Notes: generated by a model not told the origin, from the sequence alone. A stretch of DNA of 64,000 nt from Temnopleurus reevesii (GCA_036244855.1 BQKZ01002207.1:29405-93404), one strand, 5' to 3'. Numbered from the stretch's first letter, positions 1 to 10,938 are shown. A program made the numbers and translations.

Positions 1-2596
1 TCTATTTTCACTGATGCATATTCACAGTAAGTGATTATCTAAGTATGAAGGCAATGGTCTATACTGATAGTCCATATCTTGTGCATGCTCTTTGAATGTC
101 TTATACAAAGCCTCCACAATTTGTTAAAATATGGCTCGATGTTTTAGCTGTCACTCACATCAAGGAGGTATATTTTTTCACATAGCTGATAATCTGTATC
201 ATTTATAATGTCAGTATGCATATCTTAATTCTAAACCATTCTATTTTAAACCACATCCTCACTTTGCAATTTACCCTTTTCATTACATAATCATTGTACA
301 CGCCCAAAACTAATACACTACATCTATCTAATGATTTAATCTACTAACTTTACTCCATTCTAATCCTCCAACTACCTTTTCTCATCATCATGTGCACAGT
401 GACTAAATCAAAGGTAAACACACTCTTGTCTTATTTGTGTTGTGTTTCGTTTGTTTATTTTATCATGTATCCTGTTGAGTTTTTATTGAGATCTTGGTTT
501 CATATATTTGTTCATTTTTTGTTGATTTTTTTATGTTGACAAACTGTTTCCTTTTTTTGTCTTCTACATTTCTTTATGTTTACAAATTTTTAATGCTTTT
601 TTTGCTTATTATTTTTTCTTCAGAGTAAATTACAATGTTTGCATGCATTTATACCTTTTGCTGTTAATTAAATTATATAGCCTGTCATTGTGTGAATGCC
701 TTCTTGAGGATTATTTTGTCTGATCAATCTATGAATATATTTTATCTTAAAAAAAAATGCCCTAATTGACTGATAACACTGATTATGACATTCTTTTCCC
801 AACGTTTTTGCCATCTCTTTATCCAATTGAAAGAGGAGACAATTTCATCCATAAAAAATGATAAAGCGAAGAACAAATAAGATTGGTAGTGATTTGCTGG
901 CAAGTTGCGAATCATCATATAAGCCTAAACATAATGATTGATTTAAAGTACCACTGATGTTTAGTTCCTAATGAAATCTTTTATTTCGGGATATTGCTTC
1001 AAAACCCATTCAAGAAACCTTAACAACCTAAAAAATTATTTTATTCATCACTTTACGAGTAATGATATTACAGCATGAATAACAGACTTTTCTATTAGAA
1101 AAGGTAAATTTAGTTAGAGCAGCCACTGAAACATGAATTTATTTATAACTTGTAACCCATCACCAGCGCCAAAGGGAGAAATAAGGAAGAGTTAAGTAGA
1201 TTACATTTTGGGAGATTCAATGATAAGGTGACAAAGCATGTCAAAAGTTTAGAGAATAATATAATATTTAAAAAGTGCCTACGTCAAGAAGACTTTTCAG
1301 GTAATTTGTCTAGGAAATGATGAGGATATTGGGTAAAGCGATTACTGGAAGTGCCTTGATGCAGGTGTAGATACTGGTGATGGGTAAATGAGCTCAAGTT
1401 TCTTCTATGGCTATTTTCGATGGTTTAAAAGGTTAGGCAACGAAGCATTCTTCCAAGATGCAGCAGTCCCTTTGAGACATCACGTGGCTGCGTAATTGAT
1501 GTGACATTTGTCACTCAAAATGCAGACATGCCAAGTTTAACCATGATGTCATGAAATGACAGGAACAGACCATCATTCTTTTCATGTTTGTGTCTGTATT
1601 TCAAAGCAACTTTAGTGAAAAAAAGTCATAATCAACGAAGGCTTGAGTGAAGGGACTCTCTGTCACCCGGGTAGTAAATGTAATATTCAGTTATTCATTC
1701 ATTTATTTTACTTTTTTCTCCAAACTGCAGCAAATAATCATGATTTACAAAGCATAGATGAGAAAATCAAGGAATAGGGTGAATACAGTATTCATGAGTG
1801 ATTGTTTAAACACAAAATAGATAATATTAAAGATAAATGACGTCCAATAGATATTAAATTTCAAGCTATTTATCAAAATTGATAACAGTAATTACAGGTT
1901 CATAAATTATACAGTTCGTTCCTTTTATAATTCCGAAGTTATTCAGGGAAAATGGATGGTGTATAAGGTTGTCAGGTTTCATGTGTCCTGATTAACCGTA
2001 ATATTTGCAAACATTCCCTTTTGGAAACCTCAAGTTCTTATGCTTCTGTTCAAAATCCCCTACTTCAATTTCTGTGCCAGCCTTTTATTGGAAAGAACAG
2101 AATTTTGCTGGATTGCGAACAGACTTCGAGGAAAACTAAAGGGGAAGTTAAGGCAAAGTTTGGGGATTACGAATTTGTACAAAATGAAGAAAAAATCAGA
2201 ACACATTATCTTCTTACAAATTCACTCAACTTCTCATTCTCATTTTAATTTTTAATATCATCAATGATATTCATTGTGCTACAAAAGCTAATACATTGTA
2301 TTTCATTTTGAATATAAGTAATTTTAGCACGCTATTTTCATTGTTGCTGCTTTGACCAGTCTATTAATACCCAATTTGCTCTGTCCATATTCTAACTGAA
2401 CTTTAGAAATGAGAGCCAGGACATGATGATTCATATTTGACTAAGACTTGTATAATCCTTCCCAAACGACAAATGGGAAGTTTTTGATGATTACTGGAAA
2501 CTGATGTGCCAAGGTCAGCTTTACACGCTATCGTAATGAATACGATGTAGCCATTTCATGCTGCCACGCCTATCTATATGATGATGTGGTTGTACG

Positions 2597-2926
2597 CAGA
2601 GATGCCAACTGTTCCGGAATATTAATGAGGTGTATTTGCTTTTGAATGTAAACCTTTCCATACATGTGAAAGTTTGAGACTATGCTTATTGTTGTCATAG
2701 TTACATAGCTGCCAACTGTTACTTAATTTTTGGCCCAAATTTTTATGTTTTGTGAAAAATCACATGAGATATAATATGTTAAGATTACTAATTTGTGGGA
2801 GGATTATAAATAATTTCCACTGTCTAATGTTGGCAGTTATGTAGTTACCCTCACTTTTTTCAGCCGTTGCGTTATTCTTATTTTGATTTTGTCCTCTTGC
2901 ATATTCCGTAACGGTTGGCATCCCTG
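2597..2926. mobile_element. Foldback element, GCCAAC family copy 1 (hAT-like MITE candidate)
   Basis: The ends are inverted: CAGAGATGCCAACTGTTCCG at the left, and on the right ATTCCGTAACGGTTGGCATCCCTG read on the + strand in pieces. A second, smaller inverted pair (AGCTGCCAACTGTTA near 2707 and TAATGTTGGCAGTTA near 2834) lies inside, suggesting nesting or internal rearrangement. It has no coding capacity. Similar ends occur at 52477-52674, 53505-53689, 55958-56481 and 58833-59235. Assignment to hAT is inferred from the CAG-starting ends; no clear target duplication is visible for this copy. Confidence 0.6.
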
Positions 2927-2989
2927 CTTTCGACATGATGATGAGATTATTGATTCAGTGGGTGTTTACTTTTGGACCTCCAGGAAGAA

Positions 2990-3017
2990 CAGAGCCATTG
3001 ATATATCAATGGCTCTG
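2990..3017. repeat. 28-bp perfect palindrome
   Basis: The half-site is CAGAGCCATTGATA, followed directly by its exact reverse complement with no spacer. It could be the remnant of a small foldback element or a cruciform-forming site. There is no evidence of function. Confidence 0.75.
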
Positions 3018-5922
3018 AATGGAGTGCTCCTTCCGTTATTTTAGAATGTGAAATATTTGTCTCTATGTATTGAATTTTAGTTGTATATATTCATGTATAT
3101 TGTTTTCCATGTATTCTGATTATTTTTATGACGGTAAATAAAACCAAACCAAACCAAACCAATACTTGTAACACGTAGCCTAATTAGAGCTAACCTAATT
3201 TTATGTTAGGACACATGGCAGTGCACCAGCTTCAAACTATGATTCATGTTACTGGTTTTATGTAAGGAGAGTGCCAAGTTATGCATCTGGATAAAGTTAT
3301 CCTTTCTGTCATTGTCATCCAATATGAATAGTCATCTTTTCATTATTTGTCTCACTTTCTCATCTTCTCAATCCCTTCTCATTTTCACAATGTATTTGTG
3401 TATTTGTTTTAGCAGTTTTTTTTTCACTCCATCCTTCCCTTCTTCTTCATTTTTCCTCTCCTCAATCAAGAAATATCACATCTATCCCTCTGTGCACTTT
3501 TATTTCTCTCACTCTCTCTTCTTTTTGTTAATAAATGAATTTTGACATAAACAAGAAACACAGCAAGATACCTAAATCATCAGGAAAATCTATTTGACTT
3601 TAGAGAAAAGTGTATTACTGTGTATATTGTGTCATCCCTTCCAAATATAGACATCTGTCAAAAATCCTGCCTCTCCCTTGTCAGGTTAATCAGTGGAAAT
3701 GAGTACAAATTGGCAACCATTCAGGGATATCTTACCTTTGCTCTCGGAGCCCATTTCCTCGTTCCAGTGACAACATCAGGTGTCATTGGGTAGAAAGAAT
3801 AGGATGAACAGTGAAGAGTTTGAAGATAATACCCTGTGGCTAGCAAAAAAATTATTGATAACTAATCACTTATGTTACTTCATTCACCTTTCCAGGGCTG
3901 AATATTAAATACAATTACATGTATGTAGAGTGTTGTCATATCTGTCAAGAAAATTCAAAATCTGTAATCCTATTTTCAATATTGTTGTGATATGTTAACT
4001 AGCAAGTGGTGAAGCTGTTTTAGATGTTCATGACATCCTAATACTTGAACTTAAGATAACTCTATGAATGAAATATATATCTCTCTTTCAAACATTTTTA
4101 ACAAATTTCATGTAATACATTAAAAAGGTAACCATGTAAGAGACTGAAGTTCAGAACTAACTCGTCAAGGAGTAGATCTGAAACTAAATTCAATTTAGCT
4201 CCATCTACTTGTAAGGGTGAGTCAGGGCATTCAAAAATTGATTCGAGGAAATTACAACTTCCATATTTTAATCATCTGTCATATTCTTGTCATTTCATCT
4301 CTTCTCCCGCTGATGTACAAATTTGTGAAAAAATATTCCTTGATAGACATCTTTTAACACTGGTTTGATGGCCAAGGATGAAGAAATTTCTTAGATTTTT
4401 CTATAGGGCTATGGCATGTCAGACACTGAACCCTTTTGATGTACCCCTCCCTCAATAAAAAAAAATAAGAAAAAGAAAGAGAGGAAAAAAAGGAAAAGGA
4501 AGAATGGAAGAAAGAACATGGTGATCTAATAATCCCCAAATTGTCGATCTGGCTTTGATAGATTAGTATTTGATATGTGTCTCATTATTTCAGTATTTTT
4601 TCTATATTCAGCTTTTTTAGATGAGCTTAGTTTTGAGAATGGGGATTTAATGATCAGTGTTGAAGTCGAAGAATTGTTTTTGAAGAGCCTACTATTGGAA
4701 TATGTATTGTTTGTGTGCGCGTAATAACTGCTGCTGTATGAAGGAGACAATACATTGTGAACATAGATGAATTTTAATCAATTGTGATATTAATTAACAA
4801 CACAAATACAATAAGTTTGTAATATTTCCATTTTTGCATTGTACTTGAATTTTGCATTGATGCATTTTGATACGAATACTAGATAATCTTATGTAAGCTC
4901 ATTCTCAAAATATCAGCTGATTTTTAATAGCTCAAAATGATTGAAGGAAATCTCTGTTACACTCCAGAAGCAAAGGAAATGGTTAATTATAAAGATTAAG
5001 GGTGGCGTTAAGTTATCCAAGTTGGACTAACAACTGATCAGGTCAAGTATAAAGTGATAATGAATAATGATCTCGCAACAAGAAGGGGTCAATATGAGTT
5101 TCAGATCTCCTTTGTCTCATAATTGTGTATTTCTTTTCTTTTGTCTGTTTTTTATTGGTATTTTAACTATAACTTAGAGTTTCTAGAAAGTTGCATTCAA
5201 TTTTAATACAAGTTGCAGCTGTTTAGTGAGCACCAATGAAAATTAATGTTTAATGCACGTCTTGCTAGAAGAGTTTACCATGTGCCAATGAAAATGAATC
5301 TTAAAACTTCCAACCAATTTGCAGTTCATGTGCAATTGAATGTAGCTTTCTAGAAACACCCCTATACATTTTATGGGTTCCTTTTTTTATTTCCTTAAAC
5401 TCTGAATGCATTTTCTTTTGTATTTTTGTTCAATGTGAAAATCTATTTGCCTTTATAAATGAGCCTTTCTTCAAATTGAATGTACTTTTCTCTTTGATCT
5501 TAACAATGTGTCCAAATATGATTTTCCTTATTTCATGTAACAGTTACATTCTTTTCCCATTGCTTATTATTTGTGGTTGGCATTATTGGTATTGACTGTG
5601 TTCCCTGTGTCTTTCCCTTCCTTAAAATTAATCTGTCTAAATTAATCTGTCTCTAATAATCATGATAACAACAATGTAAAGTACAAGTCAAAATCCTTTG
5701 CTACACTATAACATAACAGTTCTGGGCATTCGTATTGTTAAAGTGTAGCAAAAAATTGTGACTAGTTCTTTAAAGCACAATATTATCTTATTTAATATTT
5801 TGATATATTTAGATGAATTTCTTGTATATGTTTTGTTGGGGTTTTTTTTTTTGGTAGGGGTCAATTTTTTTAGTCTAAACTTATCAGGTTTTATTTATAT
5901 TTATGCCTGTTTGTTCAAACAG

Positions 5923-6070
5923 AGGCAGTAAAGAATGCGACTGGCCCATTGCTTGTTGAAGTGTCTAAAACCCCCGGTGCACATCTAGGTGTGGGACTGA
6001 GCTCTGTACCCAGGAATGGAAAGTCTGTTATCATCATTGACAATCTCAAACCTGCCAGTATAGCAGATCG
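5923..6070 (+). CDS. GRIP1: GRIP exon: first half of PDZ3
   Basis: The exon follows an acceptor ending TTCAAACAG and stops at a CG|GTAAGC donor. After two bases completing an upstream codon it encodes [20 protein letters not shown] and onward to KPASIADR. This matches the start of PDZ3 in vertebrate GRIP1, including the LGV carboxylate-binding loop and the ASIADR block that precedes the second half-exon. GRIP proteins are cytoplasmic multi-PDZ adaptors that bind C-termini of AMPA receptors, Eph receptors/ephrins and liprin-alpha. The 3' end splits an Arg codon (CG|A) completed at 6648. The acceptor could also be two bases downstream (AG at 5923-5924). It is the first exon of the gene visible here. 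Confidence 0.9.
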
Positions 6071-6647
6071 GTAAGCTTTTCCTGAGATAGAAATCTCCCC
6101 TGAACTTACATATAAGCGTGCTTGTGTAGAACTGCTTCTTACCTGGGAAAAAATGGTAACAGGAGAATATTTTCAAAATTACAGGAGTATGTAACTGACT
6201 CTCAGAAAGAAAATAGAACTTGTATGTAAATTTCATTTTGGTGAAAAGATATCTTTAAGACAGCAATGCAATTAAATCGTTTCAATGAAAGTTAAGGATT
6301 TTCTCATTCCCCCAACTTTCAATCACATTTCACCTTATATTATATAAAAATCATATAAAAGAGAATTGACATGATGCACTATGCAGGAGATTGCATGACA
6401 GAAGAAACAATTGTGAAATATGGATTTTGGTTAAAATTTGAGCAAAATCAGTATGTATTTACGGTTTCCAGACTGTCCCCAAAGTATTGGAAATAATAGA
6501 TTTAAAAAAGAAACAAAAGAGAATCAGAAGTCAAGCATTAGGCATCTTCTTGTACATAATGCTGAATTGGTTGAAATGTTTAATAAGTTTCATTTACGGT
6601 AATTCCAATCTTCCATATTTCCATCTTTTATATCATTTGTTGATCAG

Positions 6648-6835
6648 ATGTGGTGCCCTTCACATTGGGGATGAGATCCTGACCATTGATGCTCTCACCA
6701 CCACTCACATGGGTGTGGCCGAAGCCATGAAGCTCCTAGCATCTGGTACGGAACAGGTCAAGCTTGAGATCCTACCGGTCAGTCAGATGACACCGAGGCT
6801 CACATACGCTGGGAGAGATATGCAGAAAATGGCAG
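6648..6835 (+). CDS. GRIP1: GRIP exon: second half of PDZ3
   Basis: The acceptor is TTGATCAG and the donor ATGGCAG|GTAATG. The exon encodes CGALHIGDEILTIDALTTTH, then the AEAMKLL helix and EQVKLEILP strand, closing PDZ3. The CGALH-GD-IL-ID pattern is the usual second half of a GRIP PDZ domain. After the domain, residues up to QKMAG begin a linker. The entry codon is split CG|A and the exit leaves one G, to be completed by GT at 7673 (or at the candidate exon at 7138). Confidence 0.92.
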
Positions 6836-6849
6836 GTAATGATGAGTTG

Positions 6850-7249
6850 TGATGGTGGTGATGGAGGTAATGAGGGTGGTTGTGCTGCTCCTGTTGCTGA
6901 TGCTGAAAATAATAATGATGGTTATGATGATAATGATGCTGGTGATGGTGATGATGATGATGATGATGATGATGATGGTGATGATGGTGATGGTGATGAT
7001 GATGATGATGATGATGATGATGGTGATGATGGTGATGCCGGTGATGATGGTGATGATGGTGATGATGATGATTATGACGAAGATGGTGATGTCAATGCCA
7101 GTGAAAGCTTACTGCAACTCTTTTCATTTTATCACAGGTCGCCTCAGAGCACTTCTATTACTGGCTAGGCTCTTTAGAGGTGCTAAGCCAAGCAGAAGCT
7201 TATCTGATCGATTTGGTGGTGTGGGTGGGGGGATGGTGTTGGTGATGAC

Positions 7250-7297
<48 letters not shown>

Positions 7298-7337
7298 AAT
7301 GATGATATTGATGATGATATTGATGATAATGATGATA

Positions 7338-7399
<62 letters not shown>

Positions 7400-7409
7400 A
7401 ATGATGATA

Positions 7410-7444
<35 letters not shown>

Positions 7445-7535
7445 ATTGATGATGATATTGATAATAATGATGATAATGATGATGAAGAAGACAATGAAGG
7501 AGAAGAAGAAGAAGATTATGATGATGGTGATGGTA
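6850..7535 (+). repeat. Imperfect (GAT)n/(ATG)n arrays in the PDZ3-linker intron
   Basis: Two trinucleotide arrays (about 6890-7095 and 7237-7535) flank a unique block of roughly 135 bp. They generate spurious long open frames of poly-Met, poly-Asp, poly-Ile or poly-Ser in every reading direction, none of which should be annotated as protein. Interruptions (GGT, ATT, AAT) are regular enough to suggest local re-duplication. A smaller GATGAT run occurs at about 20048-20085. Confidence 0.9.
7138..7215 (+). CDS. Candidate optional GRIP linker exon
   Basis: The unique block between the GAT arrays contains a strong acceptor (TTTTCATTTTATCACAG) followed by 78 open bases. Joined to the preceding G they read GRLRALLLLARLFRGAKPSR and on to SLSDRF. 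The length is a multiple of three and both junctions would be phase 1, so inclusion would keep the GRIP frame. Against it, the required donor (TTTG|GTGGTG) is weak and I see no clear match to the GRIP1 linker. It may be a chance open stretch or a decayed exon. Confidence 0.28.
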
Positions 7536-7672
7536 ATGATAAGTATTTCTTGGGTTTGTATATTAATTTCATTTGTTTGATGGCCTAGAGATGATAATAA
7601 TGGTGAATACCACTTTTTTGTGTAACATTTAAGCATTTCAGAACTGTAAAGATAACCCTGTTTCCGTTGCAG

Positions 7673-7828
7673 GTCAATCATCACGTTCAACAACTCCAGC
7701 ATTGATGCCTGGATAAAGCCATAGCAGTCTGTCTAGAGTAGGAACAATGAACTCACAGAACACCAGGCAACAAAGCAGCACATTGGCTAGGAAACTCAGA
7801 TCTAAAGGACACAAGAATGGCTCTATGT
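7673..7828 (+). CDS. GRIP1: GRIP exon: PDZ3-PDZ4 linker, with an in-frame TAA
   Basis: The acceptor is TTTCCGTTGCAG and the donor TATGT|GTAAGT. The phase-1 entry gives GQSSRSTTPALMPG, then TAA at 7714-7716, then SHSSLSRVGTMNSQNTRQQS and on to LARKLRSKGHKNGSM in the same frame. The position before PDZ4, the Ser-rich then Arg/Lys-rich composition and the matching splice phases correspond to the vertebrate GRIP1 linker, so the exon looks genuine. The stop is at codon 126 of the visible frame and would remove PDZ4-PDZ7. Internal acceptors downstream of the stop do not restore phase. A single-base assembly error, a null allele, or skipping of this exon (156 bp, in frame) are all possible. Confidence 0.72.
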
Positions 7829-8358
7829 GTAAGTTATGCAACCTTTAGCTTAGTTTTATATCACCTATACAGGGATTGAACTTAAAAATGTATGGGGGAG
7901 CAATGAACAGCGCTCCTAGAGACTCCCAAGGAGAATTTTAAGGGAGCTATATTGGGTCCGTGTGTAGTAACAGTATCCTGTTTGATAAGAACAGAAGTTG
8001 TTTGTGATAAGTTGGTGCTAAAGCTCCTGTTCCATTGATTGTATTATTAAAGTAAATTAGTCTGCAGTGTTATTTAACATTTCATAACAACTATCAAGTC
8101 ATCTATTAGAGTATGCATAAACAATCTTAAATCTAAACTCAGAGAACTGCACTTTGCCGGTTTTTAGTGTAGTAATTGATTTTTGTCTTTCGTCATCTGA
8201 TTTAGCACTTTTTGCCACCCCTCTTGGCAATTGACTAATGCTGTAGTATGTTTTCCTAACATTATTATGTACATCTAGTTGCCTATCTCATTGATCTTTT
8301 CTTAGAAACAATTTTGCAAATCAATTTTAATCTTGTTTGTTCTTCTTTCTCCTCCTAG

Positions 8359-8545
8359 TATCGATCGCATCAACGATCAACGGTCTCTCATCACCTCAAG
8401 TCTGTCACACAGACTCTGTAGACGTCACCCTATACTCGCGGACGGGAGACTATGGTATACAACTACAGAGCGGTGTGTTTGCTACAGAGATCCTAGGCTC
8501 TCCTGCTGTCATTGGTTTCATTGAACCCAGTGGGAAGGCAGAGAA
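8359..8545 (+). CDS. GRIP1: GRIP exon: linker end plus first half of PDZ4
   Basis: The acceptor is TTTCTCCTCCTAG and the donor GAGAA|GTAAGT. The exon encodes SPQVCHTDSVDVTLYSRTG, DYGIQLQSGVFATEILGSP and AVIGFIEPSGKAEK, which aligns with the start of vertebrate GRIP1 PDZ4 (GIQLQ binding loop, VFATE strand, loop ending in AE-R/K). In vertebrates PDZ4 and PDZ5 form a unit that binds the GluA2/3 C-terminus. The donor is phase 2 and the codon is completed by G at 9968. The 3' two thirds of this exon, with about 55 bp of following intron, founds the tandem array at 8448-9580. Confidence 0.92.
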
Positions 8546-9580
8546 GTAAGTCTAACCCTGTCCCACAATGAAAGGGACAATATCAGTTTTGTTTTGTGAT
8601 TATGATTTACAGAACAGTGTCTTTGCTACAGAGATTCTAGGTTCTTCTGCTCTTATTAGCTTCATTGAACCTAGTGGGAAGGCGGAGAAGTAAGTCTAAC
8701 CCTGTTCCCCAACTAAAGGGACAATATAATTTTTATTTTGTGACTATGGTATATAGCTGCAGAGTGGAGTCTTTGCTACAGAGATCCTAGGATTTCCTGC
8801 TGTCATTGGTTTCATTGGACCCAGTGGAAAGGCAGAGAAGTAAGTCTAACCCTGTTGCTTTACAAAAGGGACAATCTTATTTTTGTTTTGTGACTATAGG
8901 ATACAGAGAGTTGTGTTTGCTACAGAGATCCTTGAATCACCCGCTGTCATTGGTTTCATTGAACCTAGTGGAAAGGCAGAGAAGTTAGTCTAATACTGGT
9001 CTTTAATGAAAGGGACGATTTAACCTTCATTTTGTGACTATAGTATACAGCTACAGAGCAGACTCTTTGCTACAGAGTTCCTAGGCTCTCCTGCAGTCCT
9101 TGGTTTCATTGAACCTAGTGGAAAGGCAGAGAAGTAAGTTTAAAACTGTTCTTTAATGAAAAGGGGCGATTTAATTTTTTTAACTATGATATACAGCTAT
9201 AGGGTGGTGTCTTTGCTACAGAGATCCTAGGCTCTCCTGCTGTCATTGGTTTCATTGAACCTAGTGGGAAGGCAGAGAAGTAAGTCTAACCCTGTTCCAC
9301 AATGAAAAGGGGCAATATCAATTTTGTTTTGTGATTATGATTTACAGAGCGGTGTCTTTGCGATGGAGATTCTAGGTTCTCCTGCTCTTATTAGCTTCAT
9401 TGAACCTAGTGGGAAGGCGGAGAAGTAAGTCTAACCCTGTTCCACAATGAAAAGGGGCAATCTCATTTTGTTTTGTGACTATGGTATACAGCTACAGAGC
9501 AGAGTCTTTGCTACTGAGATTCTCGGATCACCCGCTGTCATTGGTTTTATTGAACCTAGTGGGAAGGCAGAGAAGTAAGT
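8448..9580 (+). repeat. Eight-copy tandem array of partial PDZ4 exon plus intron
   Basis: Each unit consists of the exon part from DYGIQL to GKAEK, a donor, and about 55-60 bp of intron. Donors begin at 8546, 8690, 8840, 8984, 9134, 9280, 9425 and 9575, giving spacings of 144, 150, 144, 150, 146, 145 and 150 bp. Seven donors are GTAAGT and the fourth is GTTAGT. All copies keep the VFATEILGS..IEPSGKAEK frame nearly open. Copies 6-7 resemble copies 1-2 more than their neighbours (shared CTTATTAGC in copies 2 and 7), so a pair was probably duplicated as a block. Consensus AGs in the extra copies enter in phase 0 whereas the donor is phase 2, so the extras cannot act as in-frame cassette exons with those sites. 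Confidence 0.92.
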
Positions 9581-9806
9581 ATTACCTTGTTCCTCAACAA
9601 AGGTATTTGGGATGGTAGTAGTAAAATGTGTCAATATAGGTTTGAACAGTACAGGTGAAGTTCACAGTTAACTGCCTCCCAACAAAGAGTCTTGATGAAT
9701 CGTGTTGCTTCTGGGCTTCTATTGGACCGGTGCATACTGTTTGATATAAAACAAAGAAACTATTCATATATTGAGAATTCAATACCATAATGTTTATATG
9801 TTTCAG

Positions 9807-9896
9807 GAGTGGAGTCATGCAGCCTGGCGATCGTCTCATTGCTATCAATGGTAACTACACCAAAGACATGACAGCGGATGAAGCAAATCATGCACT
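9807..9896 (+). pseudogene. Truncated duplicate of the PDZ4 second-half exon
   Basis: A good acceptor (TATATGTTTCAG) is followed by [20 protein letters not shown] and [10 protein letters not shown], almost identical to the functional exon starting 161 bp downstream. Similarity stops after NHAL. No donor follows and the frame runs into TGA at 9976-9978, so the copy has lost the last strand of the domain. Using this acceptor would terminate the protein. Confidence 0.85.
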
Positions 9897-9967
9897 TAAT
9901 TTGATTCTATATATAAAGCTTATTGTACACTCAAAATTCAAAACTATAATGATGATTATATTTTCAG

Positions 9968-10107
9968 GAGTGGAGTGATGCAGCCTGGCGATCGTCTCAT
10001 TGCTATCAATGGTAACTACACGGAAGATATGACAGCGGATGAAGCGAATCATATACTCAGAGAAAGTGCACCTCAGGTTACTCTGGAAATAGAGTTTGAT
10101 ATTGCAG
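9968..10107 (+). CDS. GRIP1: GRIP exon: second half of PDZ4
   Basis: The acceptor is TATATTTTCAG and the donor ATTGCAG|GTAAGA. The exon encodes [20 protein letters not shown], then [16 protein letters not shown] and [10 protein letters not shown]. The GD-LIAING turn, the Asp/Glu-rich helix and the VTLEIEFD final strand match GRIP1 PDZ4 closely. Entry completes AA|G from 8545 and exit is phase 1. This is the intact member of a duplicated pair (see 9807-9896). Confidence 0.93.
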
Positions 10108-10820
10108 GTAAGATGAAACTGGTAATTCAATTGTTGATTATCACTCAGAAGCCAATCAGATTGCCTGGATACAACTTAACCCATTCAGGGCAGGAATTAA
10201 AACACTATTCCTTTCCTAAATTGGCAACAGTGAAATTTTGAAATGTAAAAAGTTGCCATTTTGCTCGGAAAACTACAGATTTTTTAATTCTAATGTGTTG
10301 CCGAATTAAGGATTTGTGACAATTTTAGTGATTATTTTCATTTAAAATTACGTGCGACAAATGGCAATGGTGGCATAATAGTAACGGTCAGATTTGTTCT
10401 CTCTTTCTTCTCATGTATCTGGTATATTTTTTTAGAGCACTTCACAAAAATTTATTGTGTCAAAACACAAATGTGTTCTCTTAACCTGAAAGGATTAACT
10501 TAGACCTAAATTATGATTTTTCAGTTCAATAATCATACATTAAACCGTCTTACTATCGCTTTGTAGTAAATGGAGATCTGATATTTAATGAAATCAAAAG
10601 TTACGAATGATCAAATTTCCATTCTAGCATTTAAGAAAATGGTTCATTCCAGTAAAAAATGCAACATTGTATTTGTTACTACAAAAAAAAACTTCAAAAA
10701 ATTACCTATATTTCTGTGATTGGGCACCATATATTTACATTCAGTGAGTGATAAATACATGTTTCAGTTTGGTAATTTTAATCTGTAATATAATGTAATG
10801 TTCCATTTTTGCTCTTACAG

Positions 10821-10898
10821 AATCTGTTGTACCTAGTAGCGGTGTGTTCAATGTCAAGCTACCTGTTAGTGAGATGGGTCTTGGTATAACACTTACAA
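10821..10898 (+). CDS. GRIP1: GRIP exon: start of PDZ5
   Basis: The acceptor is TTGCTCTTACAG and the donor CTTACAA|GTAAGT. It encodes ESVVPSSGVFNVKLPVSEM then GLGITLT. The ESV-PSSG linker directly after PDZ4 and the VKLP..LGIT strand are diagnostic of the short PDZ4-PDZ5 junction in GRIP proteins. GLGI is the carboxylate-binding loop. Both junctions are phase 1. Confidence 0.92.
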
Positions 10899-10938
10899 GT
10901 AAGTCACACTTTTACTCATTATCATTGTAAGGGGTGTT

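Larger units (their letters stand above)
1..5922. other. Upstream intron of the GRIP gene (no exon seen)
   Basis: I see no coding exon here. The first recognisable GRIP exon begins at 5923 and enters in phase 1, so at least one upstream exon (PDZ1 and PDZ2) must lie before the window. The stretch is AT-rich and holds an inverted-repeat element at 2597-2926, a 28-bp perfect palindrome at 2990-3017, a short AAACC-type repeat near 3141-3162, and a small hairpin near 5697-5752 with arms TTTGCTACACT and AGTGTAGCAAA. The longest open frames (61-99 codons) are low-complexity or unsupported. Confidence 0.6.

Noticed and set aside
4354..4750. Minus-strand Ser-rich frames
   Set aside because: They derive from A-rich and T-rich sequence in the intron and have no splice context.
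6839..7580. Long open frames of poly-Met, poly-Asp, poly-Ile and poly-Ser
   Set aside because: They are translations of the GAT/ATG microsatellite in different frames and strands, located in a GRIP intron.
8448..9580. CRISPR-like regular array
   Set aside because: The repeated unit is exon plus intron sequence with splice donors, about 146 bp long, without unique spacers, in a eukaryotic gene.
8448..9580. Mutually exclusive exon cluster (as in Dscam)
   Set aside because: The upstream part of the exon is fused to copy 1, no separate donor precedes the copies, and the acceptor and donor phases (0 and 2) do not allow in-frame swapping. Unusual splice sites could still change this.
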